From NCBI GenBank assembly GCA_013203085.1, contig JABMQX010000620.1, positions 1 to 8,348 of the forward strand: a stretch of DNA of 8,348 nt, written 5' to 3'. A program made the position numbers and the translations under genes. Below are positions 1 through 6,335 of this stretch, piece by piece. Origin of the DNA: a bacterium (GTDB lineage: Bacteria; Auribacterota; JABMQX01). Position 1 is the stretch's first letter; the number at the start of each line of letters is the position of its first letter. The notes under the pieces are model-generated. The model saw only the letters and a program-made list of their open reading frames with translations, was not told where the DNA came from and searched no databases.

Positions 1-287
1 GTCGAATCGAATCATCCAAGCCCTGAAGGGGCGCAGTAATCCAATACCACTATAATAGAGCCGCACACTCACGAAGGGTACAAACACCACTCAACCATGA
101 TATTCTATCAAATGGAGACTTATGGCTTCTTCAAACTGAAGCATTTGCATAGTGCTTTTCTGCTTTACTGTTGCCAAAGCGCGCGATTAAGGCCTCAACA
201 CATGCGTTGTCACCGATCAATGCTTGACTCGCTCTGCTTCTCGCGTGTGCCCAAAAGGTTCCGCACTGTAGAAAGCATTACTTAGCT
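1..287. other. Left-edge stretch without a credible gene
   Basis: I see no supportable gene here. A 62-codon frame (97-285, plus) exists, but it lacks a Shine-Dalgarno sequence and its product has no domain-like character. A perfect TATAAT hexamer lies at 51-56, but no matching -35 box sits 16-18 bases upstream, so I do not call a promoter. A short inverted repeat, CCCT-GA-AGGG (21-30), sits near the left edge. The stretch is less GC-rich than the housekeeping genes to the right and directly precedes a truncated coding fragment, so it probably belongs to the same decayed junction. Confidence 0.5.
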
Positions 288-665
288 TTGCGGTTCTGGA
301 AGATAGAGGATGGCTGGGTAATGTACATTCCATTGGGTCCACGGCTGCTGTTGACGAAATCCTCCGACGGGTTGACCTTTCACGCGGTTCGCGTGTTGGA
401 TTTGGGCGGCTCAGTCAGTGATACGATAGCGGCGAATGGTGGATACCGGATGTATTTCCACCGTAATCCGGGTACCGCTGGATTCAAACGCCTCAGCATC
501 TGGAGCGCATTCTCGAAAGATGGGAGGGAGTGGACTGTTGAAGATGGACCCAGATTGACAGCCAGCGCGGACGGCCCGGATCGTTTGGGCGTAGGTGACC
601 CCGCCGTTATCCGGTTGGCCGATGGAACGTATCGAATGTTTTACAAGAGTTTCATCAACGAGCCG
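288..665 (+). pseudogene. Truncated GH43-like beta-propeller (glycosidase-type) fragment
   Basis: About 126 codons resemble two or so blades of a five-bladed beta-propeller of the GH43/GH32-like or sialidase type. Visible hallmarks are WVMYIPLG (residues 10-17), SSDGLTF (25-31), GGYRMYFHR (51-59), SKDGREWTVEDGP (76-88) and GVGDPAVIRLADGTYRMFYKSF (101-122, typical 'DP-D/A-V-I-R-L-x-DG-x-YRM-Y' blade start). An intact family member would run to roughly 300 residues and have a signal peptide. Here the frame opens with a weak TTG and no ribosome binding site, and the similarity starts in mid-domain. After about residue 124 the frame turns into proline/arginine-rich sequence unlike the family. I read it as a gene remnant truncated at both ends. 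The substrate cannot be told. An exposed blade fragment could also come from a glycosyl-hydrolase-like protein without catalytic activity. Confidence 0.55.
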
Positions 666-684
666 GCCAGCAGTTGGTTTCCAC

Positions 685-1199
685 GGCCAGGTGCCCGACC
701 CGGACCGCAACCCGCGCCTCGATCAACAGTTCAACCAGGCCCCCGACTAGGAATTCGGCCGCCTCATCATCGTGCCGCGAGCGAACTCGAAGTGGAGTTC
801 ATAGATTCGTCCTACAAGGTTGCCGAAGGCAATGTCTCCGGTTGGTTCTCCACGGGCCAGCAAGCAGACATCGTGCTGTCGGCGATCGATTTCAACAACA
901 CCGGCGGGCCGCTCTTGTTCAACCACAACGCCGGCATCGCCAGCGACGGCACTCGACTGCTGCTGGCCGACCGAAACAACAACCGCGCGCTCGTTTGGGA
1001 GAGCCTTCCGGAAAGCAACGTCGAGCCAACGATGGTGCTGGGCCAAAAGGACTCTACCAGCAACAACCCGGGCGCCGGTCCAGACCAGATGAACTGGCCG
1101 GTGAGCGTATCTGCGGCCGACGACAGAGTGGTCGTGGCCGATACCTACAACCATCGCGTCCTCATCTGGAACTCTTTTCCGAATCGAAACGGCCAGCCG
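685..1199 (+). pseudogene. Broken NHL-repeat-like beta-propeller gene fragment
   Basis: Positions 780-1199 encode NHL-type propeller repeats. Two blade signatures are clear: LLLADRNNNRALVWESLP (about 957-1010) and VVVADTYNHRVLIWNSFP (about 1128-1181), each followed or preceded by the usual GQxD...NxPGAGPDQMNWP linker. Such proteins are normally exported, and the repeats act as interaction scaffolds. Upstream, a different frame (685-747, GQVPDPDRNPRL... to ...QFNQAPD) ends at TAG 748-750 and carries on as EFGRLIIVPRAN (751-786). Only then does the propeller frame take over with SELEVEFIDSSYKV. Joining the two frames gives a more natural N-terminal region than the Pro/Arg-rich reading, so I infer one nonsense codon and one frameshift near 775-786. 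Similarity stops abruptly after RNGQP (about 1199). The fragment shares a frame with the preceding glycosidase-like piece, probably by chance. Sequencing error could mimic the damage. Confidence 0.6.
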
Positions 1200-1263
1200 G
1201 ATCGCCGGCCAGCGGTAGGTAATCCACGAAAGGCTATGGTGGAGCGATTGGTTATGCTTAATT

Positions 1264-1608
1264 TCAATTACTTATAAAAACAGTTTTCTTTGCTGGTTTG
1301 GGAGCCTTCACTACCATGAACCGTAGTGGACTACTGCTTTCATTATACCAGCAATGTACGATGTCTTTCGTACTTTCAATAAGTGTGTCTTTCGTAACTT
1401 CCATCTTCTCGTCACCAATTTCCACCACCCCCGTTCCTTCAAGCACATAAAATGCCACATCAACAGGAGTAATATGGCGCTTCAATGATTGCCCAGGTTC
1501 CAATGCAATGACTGTGATCATAGCCTCATTTGTATTGTATAGATTTCTAGCGTCAACGCCATGTGCATTATCCATAACTTCGACTTCAGATAGTTTTTTG
1601 ATAATCAT
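1264..1608 (-). CDS. Small single-domain cupin protein (Cupin_2 family)
   Basis: The 114-aa product is a single conserved beta-barrel cupin. Motif 1 is seen in PGQSLKRHITPVDVAFYVLEGTG (residues 38-60) and motif 2 in STKDIVHCWYNESSS (79-93). The usual HxHx(3-4)E metal ligands of motif 1 appear as H-I-T-P-V-D-V: the first His is kept, but the second His and the Glu are replaced by Thr and Val. Motif 2 keeps His and Asn. Metal binding may therefore be weakened or altered. From memory, 'HITPVDV' occurs in other small anaerobe/archaeal cupins, so this may be a subfamily trait rather than damage. The ATG has a good SD (AGGG at 1613-1616, AAGGA at 1618-1622). The gene is markedly AT-rich compared with both flanks, and its 3' end abuts the damaged propeller fragment in convergent orientation, which suggests acquisition. 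Substrate and pathway are unknown. Confidence 0.85.
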   Translation of the reverse strand: MIIKKLSEVEVMDNAHGVDARNLYNTNEAMITVIALEPGQSLKRHITPVDVAFYVLEGTGVVEIGDEKMEVTKDTLIESTKDIVHCWYNESSSPLRFMVVKAPKPAKKTVFISN

Positions 1609-1622
1609 AATTCCCTTTCCTT
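1609..1622 (-). promoter_or_regulatory. Shine-Dalgarno region of the cupin gene
   Basis: Read on the minus strand, this is a purine-rich run (AAGGAAAGGGAATT) directly before ATG 1608. It gives AGGG four bases, or AAGGA nine bases, from the start. This supports ATG 1608 as the initiation codon and shows that the cupin is still expressible despite its decayed surroundings. Confidence 0.7.
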
Positions 1623-2040
1623 CTTTCTTCTCTTAGCATAACTAGTTATTCCACACAAAATCTCCGTTTGCCGGGTGCGGATCACCCCAAAATCATGTAT
1701 TTTAGTTTCGGCGCCCGGGTAGTCGAGCGGAATTCGATGAAAACGTTGACGAGCGTCGGTTTATCGCTTAACATAACGCCGGAAAGTCGGTGGTTATGGA
1801 AATTTATTTTGTAATCAGTTCTCCTGACTCGACATCCAACCTTCCGCATAACGGACCGGCCCCAGAGTCGTCAAGGAACAGTCTCGCCGCTTCTCTTCAT
1901 CAAGAGGAACATCTGTGGCTTGACAATCCGCGTATGAAGGCTCAGGCTCGAATCCGCAGGATTTCTCTCTTCTGACCCACAAGCGAGGGTTACGCTCACC
2001 ATTTAGCTTCTACGATTTCCAGCCCCGGTCACCGTGAGGC
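1609..2040. other. Intergenic stretch of about 430 bases with no intact gene
   Basis: No convincing intact gene, RNA gene or mobile-element end is visible. On the minus strand a start-less frame (1605-1760) encodes protein-like text, RIPLDYPGAETKIHDFGVIRT, and ends with a TGA overlapping the cupin ATG. It may be a remnant of an older gene. Two small inverted repeats occur: CTCTT-CATC-AAGAG (1893-1906) and AATCC-GCA-GGATT (1951-1963). Neither is followed by a T-tract on either strand, so no terminator for the operon ending at 2041 can be called. Base composition shifts from GC-rich to AT-rich at about 1680-1620, on approach to the cupin. Confidence 0.5.
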
Positions 2041-4188
2041 TCAGTCTTCATTTCTCACCGGGTCATGCGTCTCAGCAGGCGGAGAGCCATCCGGCGGCGT
2101 TTGGATGAAGCGTTTCAGGTCATCAACCAGAGGTTCGTCCCGGTACACAATCTCAGCGGTTTTGATCGCCTGCTTCCCCGAAGGGTCGAGCCGCTTGGTT
2201 TCCTGCAATTCCCTCCGGCTTTCCTGCAAACGGCCGGCTTGCGACAGATAGTAGGAGAAAACAAGGTGGTGGAAGGGACTCGCCGGTGAACGCGATGCCG
2301 CCTCCCTGAATTGTTCCAGAACTTTTGCCCAGTCCACGATGCCCGCGTCTTCCATCTTCGCGAGGAGAGTGCGGGCGATCCGGTGGGCGACCATGGGCGA
2401 AAAGCGGCGTAGGAGGCGGTCCGCGACGGCGTATTCCCTGAGTGCGTCGTCATATTGCTTGAGCCGGAAATAGGTGTGAGCGAGGTACAGGTGGAGGTTG
2501 TGGTTGGCGCCGTCCCACTTCAGCGCTCTTTGAAGCTCGGCGATGGCTTCCTCGTACTCGATATACCCCGGAGGTGGATCAGTGCTTTCGGCAATCGCCT
2601 GGGCCACAACGAGGTGAGAGTTTGCGTTGAGCGTCTTCGAGGCGTAGAAAACGCCGAGACCGCAGACAACGACCAGAGCCGAAGTGCACAGCCCAGCCGT
2701 TCTCTTCGTGAGCTGGATTCGACGACCCTCTGCAGGGTGGGCGTTGGTGACCATCAATGCCAGGAAAAGCCACACCGTCATCGCGATTCCCGGAATGTAG
2801 AGATCAAAATCCGCCAGACTGTGGATCAGAAAACAGGCAATCCCGATGAACGCCGAGAGCACAACCGTTTCTCTGAGGGGGTCTTTTTTCTCGCCCTTGA
2901 GATGGTCCCGCACGAACGATCTCGCCGCAGCCAGACCAAAAAGCCAGATGCCTGCGAAAAAGGCAAAGCCAACCACACCAGTCTCGATGAGTATCTGGAG
3001 GAAATTATTGTGGGCGGTTCTGGCCTCACCAGTCCCCGGAAAGCGATACCGCGGATAGAGCAACCCAAACGAATTAAAGCCATTTCCGATAATGGGGCTT
3101 CTCAGAAACATCTTATAACCCGCCCTCCAATAATCGAGCCGCTCCCCGAATGTGAAACTGCCTTTCTCAATGATGAGCCTGCGACCCACCGGAGTCATTA
3201 GTACTGCCGAGAGCAAAACCACAGTCGCCAGCAGGCTCACCAAGAGCACTTTTGGCTTCAGACCAAACCTCCTTCGTCCCGCTACAACGGCGGCGATGGC
3301 GACGATGAGAAACGTCAGAAATCCGGCCTTCGATTGCGTCAGCAAGAGGGAAATAAAGCACGCCAGCGGAAGGATAATCACGTAAGCAATCAGCTTCTTG
3401 AGGTTTTTTTTCTCGAACCACTCCTTATGCAACGCCCCGTAAAACAAGGTCAGCGGAAAAGACGCGAGGAGAAAGCCAGCGAGCGAATTCGGGTAAAGGA
3501 ATACGGAAAAGACCCTCCGGCGGTGGACTCTGGCGAGATAATCGCCCTGGAGTTCGGGAGGTATGTGCTCCCTGATAGTCCGGGCGAGCTCCTCAAATCC
3601 GAGGACGAACTGGTACAAAGCCAGCCACGCCACGATCGCCGTGGAGATCAGAAAATACTTGAGAATCCTCCTCTGCTGCTTCGGCGTGTCAAGGGCGTGT
3701 ACGATGACGAAGTAGAGGAGCGCATAGCTGACGAACTGTTTCAGAATGACCATGCTTGAGTGGAATCCGGGGGAAAGGATCGTGGCCGCAAACCCGGTCA
3801 GAATGAACAGCCACATCATGGCGTCCAGTTTACCCACCCGAAGGACGAAGCTTCGTCGCGACAAACTCTTCATCCCCCAGAGAAGAAACACCAGAAGGAT
3901 GAGGATTTCCGCGATTTCCTCCGGCCAGGGAGTGGAAAGGAGGTCCGACGTGATTTTCAATGCGGAGCGCAGGTTGAGGGAGAAGATCGCACTGAAGAAA
4001 TTCGTCAAGTGTTGCCCGATGGCAAAGAGGTCACTGGGGACAAGGGGCGAGGCTACGTCCAGGTTCAGGACGCCGAATTTCAGGGGGATGAGAATCGCCA
4101 GAATCAGAAGAAGGAAAGAGATGGCCTTATCGTAGATTTGCTTACTCTCTGCGATAGGTCTCCTGGCTAAGCGGTCTTGTGACTTCAA
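2041..4188 (-). CDS. O-antigen ligase/polymerase family membrane protein with C-terminal TPR region
   Basis: This 715-aa polytopic protein has about twelve predicted membrane segments (roughly residues 21-40, 92-105, 122-138, 145-165, 174-196, 226-250, 265-303, 311-331, 397-423, 441-480, 495-515). It carries Wzy_C/WaaL-superfamily hallmarks: VFSVFLYPNSLAGFLL (226-241), TQSKAGFL (284-291), ERLDYWRAGYKMFLRSPIIGNG (349-370, with a large external loop), TAHNNFLQILIETGVVG (391-407) and HSLADFDLYIPG (456-467). Such proteins polymerise or ligate undecaprenyl-linked glycans on the outer face of the inner membrane, or glycosylate proteins. Which activity applies here cannot be told. After the last membrane segment comes a TPR-like tail (about 543-595 and 636-670, e.g. 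NLHLYLAHTYFRLKQYDDALREY) that would face the periplasm and may recruit partners. Initiation is TTG 4188, overlapping the rsmE stop (TTGA) with no SD of its own, so translation is probably coupled to rsmE. Confidence 0.88.
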   Translation of the reverse strand: MKSQDRLARRPIAESKQIYDKAISFLLLILAILIPLKFGVLNLDVASPLVPSDLFAIGQHLTNFFSAIFSLNLRSALKITSDLLSTPWPEEIAEILILLVFLLWGMKSLSRRSFVLRVGKLDAMMWLFILTGFAATILSPGFHSSMVILKQFVSYALLYFVIVHALDTPKQQRRILKYFLISTAIVAWLALYQFVLGFEELARTIREHIPPELQGDYLARVHRRRVFSVFLYPNSLAGFLLASFPLTLFYGALHKEWFEKKNLKKLIAYVIILPLACFISLLLTQSKAGFLTFLIVAIAAVVAGRRRFGLKPKVLLVSLLATVVLLSAVLMTPVGRRLIIEKGSFTFGERLDYWRAGYKMFLRSPIIGNGFNSFGLLYPRYRFPGTGEARTAHNNFLQILIETGVVGFAFFAGIWLFGLAAARSFVRDHLKGEKKDPLRETVVLSAFIGIACFLIHSLADFDLYIPGIAMTVWLFLALMVTNAHPAEGRRIQLTKRTAGLCTSALVVVCGLGVFYASKTLNANSHLVVAQAIAESTDPPPGYIEYEEAIAELQRALKWDGANHNLHLYLAHTYFRLKQYDDALREYAVADRLLRRFSPMVAHRIARTLLAKMEDAGIVDWAKVLEQFREAASRSPASPFHHLVFSYYLSQAGRLQESRRELQETKRLDPSGKQAIKTAEIVYRDEPLVDDLKRFIQTPPDGSPPAETHDPVRNED

Positions 4189-4985
4189 AAGGGTGGTGCC
4201 TTACTCTGACGGACCGACGACCGGGGCTGAACGTGCATATTCTCCCGGCCGAGAAAGCAAATGATGACGGCCAGGGAAGCTACGGCCGCCATTTCCGTAC
4301 GCAAGATGTTCTCCCCGAGGGAAGCGAGCCGAATGCCCGCCTTTCCGGCCTGTTCGGTTTCTTCCCGGCTGAACCCGCCTTCCGGCCCGATATAAATCCT
4401 GACTTCCTTGTGAGCGGGCCCCATTTCCTCAAGAACGTCATAAATGGGTGGATTCCGGTCGAGGGACCCTGCCAGAATCGGGAAGACCCATTCCGGCAGT
4501 TCTTTTATCGCCGTCGAAAAATCCACCGGCGAGTTGATCTGGGGCAAAGTTGCTCTGCGACACTGCTTCGCCGCCGCGACAGATATTCGCCGCCAGCGGT
4601 CGAGTTTGGTCGTGATGTTGTAATCGTCGAGTTTGACCACGGTTCTGGTGGTCACCAGCGGCGTTATGGAATCGGCGCCGAGCTCCGTCCCTCCCTCGAC
4701 GACGAGATCGAACCTTCTCCCCTTGGGCACTGCGACGTAGAGGCCTATGGCTCGTCCCCCGGCGCGCTTGTGAACCTCTCTTGCCGTCACCCTTGCGACA
4801 ACGAGCTCGCGGTCAATCCGCACGATTCTGGCGGCGAATTGTGTTCCCTCCCCGTCGAAGAGGACAATGTAATCTCCGGGCTTCTTCCTGAGGATGGAGA
4901 TTATATGGCGAGCTTGGTCGCCCTTGATTACGGCGTTATTTCCTGAAAGGGCTTCACGAGGGACGTAAAACCTTGCCTCACGCAT
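4185..4985 (-). CDS. rsmE: 16S rRNA (uracil(1498)-N(3))-methyltransferase RsmE
   Basis: RsmE is a SPOUT-fold, SAM-dependent enzyme that methylates N3 of U1498 in 16S rRNA on assembled 30S subunits. With start ATG 4985 the protein has 266 residues. An N-terminal PUA-like part (about 1-75) contains HIISILRKKPGD (27-38). The catalytic part shows KGRRFDLVVEGGTELGADSITP (88-109), AAAKQCRRATLP (137-148), the SAM-knot loop IGPEGGFSREE (199-209) and LGENILRTEMAA (223-234), where many homologues read LGxRILRTETA. I chose ATG 4985 over the in-frame TTG at 5015 because GGGAG (4993-4997) lies seven bases before it and MREARFYVP is a typical RsmE beginning. The roughly 17-residue tail after FLGRENM exceeds the common length and overlaps the next gene by four bases. 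The gene follows dnaJ by 63 bases, an arrangement seen in many bacteria, and probably shares its transcript. Confidence 0.95.
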   Translation of the reverse strand: MREARFYVPREALSGNNAVIKGDQARHIISILRKKPGDYIVLFDGEGTQFAARIVRIDRELVVARVTAREVHKRAGGRAIGLYVAVPKGRRFDLVVEGGTELGADSITPLVTTRTVVKLDDYNITTKLDRWRRISVAAAKQCRRATLPQINSPVDFSTAIKELPEWVFPILAGSLDRNPPIYDVLEEMGPAHKEVRIYIGPEGGFSREETEQAGKAGIRLASLGENILRTEMAAVASLAVIICFLGRENMHVQPRSSVRQSKAPPF

Positions 4986-4992
4986 GATGAAT

Positions 4993-4997
4993 CTCCC
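4993..4997 (-). promoter_or_regulatory. Shine-Dalgarno GGGAG deciding the rsmE start
   Basis: Read on the minus strand, GGGAG lies seven bases before ATG 4985. The alternative upstream TTG (5015) has no comparable site, so this motif settles the start. Confidence 0.7.
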
Positions 4998-5048
4998 GAG
5001 GGCGAATCGGAACAATACCTTCGGTCTCCGCCGTCAGCTCAGGCGGGG

Positions 5049-6194
5049 TCATTTCTTGTGCAGCTTCTTAACCCGGGCGGCGAAGGCGGCTCTTCGCGGA
5101 TGTTCTTTGTCGCCGGTCGAGGCCGAAAAATCCTCCAGCAGTTGCCGCTGGCGCTTGTTGAGCTTTTGCGGTGTTTCGACGATGACTCTGACGTGTTGAT
5201 CACCCCGACCATAGCCTCTTCTATTGGCGATACCTTTTCCCTTGAGGCGGAATATCTGACCGCTCGCCGTACCGTGGGGTATTTTCAATTTGGCTTTTCC
5301 ATCGAGAGTCGGGACTTCGATCTCCCCACCGAGGACGGCTGTGGCAAAAGTGATGGGAACCTCGCAAAGGATGTCATCGCCGTACCTATCGAAAATGAGG
5401 TGAGACTCGACATGCAACACCACGTAGAGGTTGCCGGGGGGGCCGCCTCTCTCGCCCGCCTCACCCTCGCCCATGATCCGCAATGTAGCGCCATCCTCCA
5501 TTCCGGCTGGGATGGTCATGGAGATGGTTTTCCTCGTCCGCACTCTGCCGGAGCCGGCGCATTCGGGACACGGGCTGGAGACGATAGCACCCATCCCCCC
5601 GCAGCGGTTGCATGTCCTCTGGACGCTGAAAAAACCCTGGACGGTACTGATCTGGCCCGTGCCCCCGCAGCGAGGACATGGGGTCCTTTCGGTTCCGGGC
5701 TTGGCGCCCGTGCCGCCACAGGTCCCGCATGCCTCGGCCTTGGGAATGGTAATCTTCTTTTTCGTGCCGAAAGCAGCGTCCTCGAAGCTGATGGTTAAAT
5801 CATATCGCAGGTCAGACCCTCGCGCGCCGCCCCGCCGTGTTCTGCGGCCGAAAACATCGCCGAAAAACGTATCGAAGATGCTGTCGCCAAAGACCCCGCT
5901 AAAAGTCCGCATCGCCTCATTCATATCGAAATGGTGGAATCCGCGAGACCCGGCCCCGAGCCCCTCGAGACCGGCATGCCCGAACTGGTCATAGGTTTGA
6001 CGCTTCTCGGGGTTCGACAGAACCTCGTAGGCCTCCGATACTTCCTTGAACCGGTCCTCCGCCCCTTTATTGTCCGGGTTTTTGTCAGGGTGGTACTTCA
6101 TCGCCAGCTTGCGGTAGGCTTTCTTTATATCCTCCGCACTGGCCTCCTTCGCCGCTTCCAGTGTTTCGTAGTAATCTCTTTTTTGCTTTGCCAC
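5049..6194 (-). CDS. dnaJ: Chaperone protein DnaJ (type A Hsp40)
   Basis: DnaJ is the cytoplasmic co-chaperone that delivers unfolded clients to DnaK and stimulates its ATPase. At 381 aa the protein is of normal length. Order of parts: J-domain (about 6-70) with the essential HPD at 35-37; a Gly/Phe-rich linker (about 72-126) with repeated F-G-D and DxFF segments; a zinc-binding domain with four CxxCxGxG-type repeats (Cys 156/159, 173/176, 195/198, 209/212, all present); then C-terminal substrate-binding domains with RGDQHVRVIVETP (about 336-348). One oddity is YYETLEAAKEAS in the first J-domain helix region, where most DnaJ proteins read YYEVLGVxxxAS, so the usual LGV is lost. Start is GTG 6194 with GAGGA at 6199-6203. 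It lies 141 bases after a two-gene insert that separates it from dnaK. Confidence 0.97.
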   Translation of the reverse strand: MAKQKRDYYETLEAAKEASAEDIKKAYRKLAMKYHPDKNPDNKGAEDRFKEVSEAYEVLSNPEKRQTYDQFGHAGLEGLGAGSRGFHHFDMNEAMRTFSGVFGDSIFDTFFGDVFGRRTRRGGARGSDLRYDLTISFEDAAFGTKKKITIPKAEACGTCGGTGAKPGTERTPCPRCGGTGQISTVQGFFSVQRTCNRCGGMGAIVSSPCPECAGSGRVRTRKTISMTIPAGMEDGATLRIMGEGEAGERGGPPGNLYVVLHVESHLIFDRYGDDILCEVPITFATAVLGGEIEVPTLDGKAKLKIPHGTASGQIFRLKGKGIANRRGYGRGDQHVRVIVETPQKLNKRQRQLLEDFSASTGDKEHPRRAAFAARVKKLHKK

Positions 6195-6198
6195 TGCT

Positions 6199-6203
6199 TC
6201 CTC
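6199..6203 (-). promoter_or_regulatory. Shine-Dalgarno GAGGA of dnaJ
   Basis: On the minus strand GAGGA sits four bases before the GTG codon at 6194. It supports GTG initiation and gives dnaJ its own translation signal, independent of the upstream genes. Confidence 0.7.
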
Positions 6204-6335
6204 GGTTTAAGGTTTTAGGTGCCCACTCGCAAAGGCGTTGGAGGCCAGATTACTGGAACGCGTCCGGCTCTGAGCTCATGGCCCCCCGAACTGGCATCTC
6301 GCGTACATCTATACATCTCCGCCTGACGATCAGCC

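Noticed and set aside
17..33. CCCTGAAGGG inverted repeat considered as a dispersed-repeat or REP-like element
   Set aside because: Only one copy occurs in the window, its loop is too short for a stable hairpin, and there is no neighbouring transposase.
228..260. A lipobox-like LALLLACAQ in the frame of the glycosidase-like fragment
   Set aside because: A TGA at 225-227 lies directly upstream, so no Met or charged N-terminus precedes it. Without a frameshift it cannot be a lipoprotein signal.
1891..1963. Small inverted repeats considered as terminators for the minus-strand operon
   Set aside because: Stems are only 5-7 bp and no T-tract follows on either strand.
1935..1965. tRNA T-arm-like sequence (GGCTCGAATCC)
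   Set aside because: The T54 position is wrong, and no acceptor, D-arm or anticodon arm pairs around it.
2455..3201. A 248-codon plus-strand frame opposite the O-antigen ligase-type gene
   Set aside because: The minus-strand reading carries Wzy_C motifs and membrane segments. The plus reading is a charged low-information shadow.
4179..4946. A 255-codon plus-strand frame opposite rsmE
   Set aside because: It is antisense to a clearly conserved SPOUT methyltransferase. Its translation has no domain character and no ribosome binding site.
5058..5798. A 246-codon plus-strand frame opposite dnaJ
   Set aside because: DnaJ motifs on the minus strand span the region, including HPD and the zinc repeats, so the plus frame is a shadow.
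6195..6335. Possible CIRCE or heat-shock operator before dnaJ
   Set aside because: I find no TTAGCACTC-N9-GAGTGCTAA-like inverted repeat and no clear promoter hexamers in this gap.
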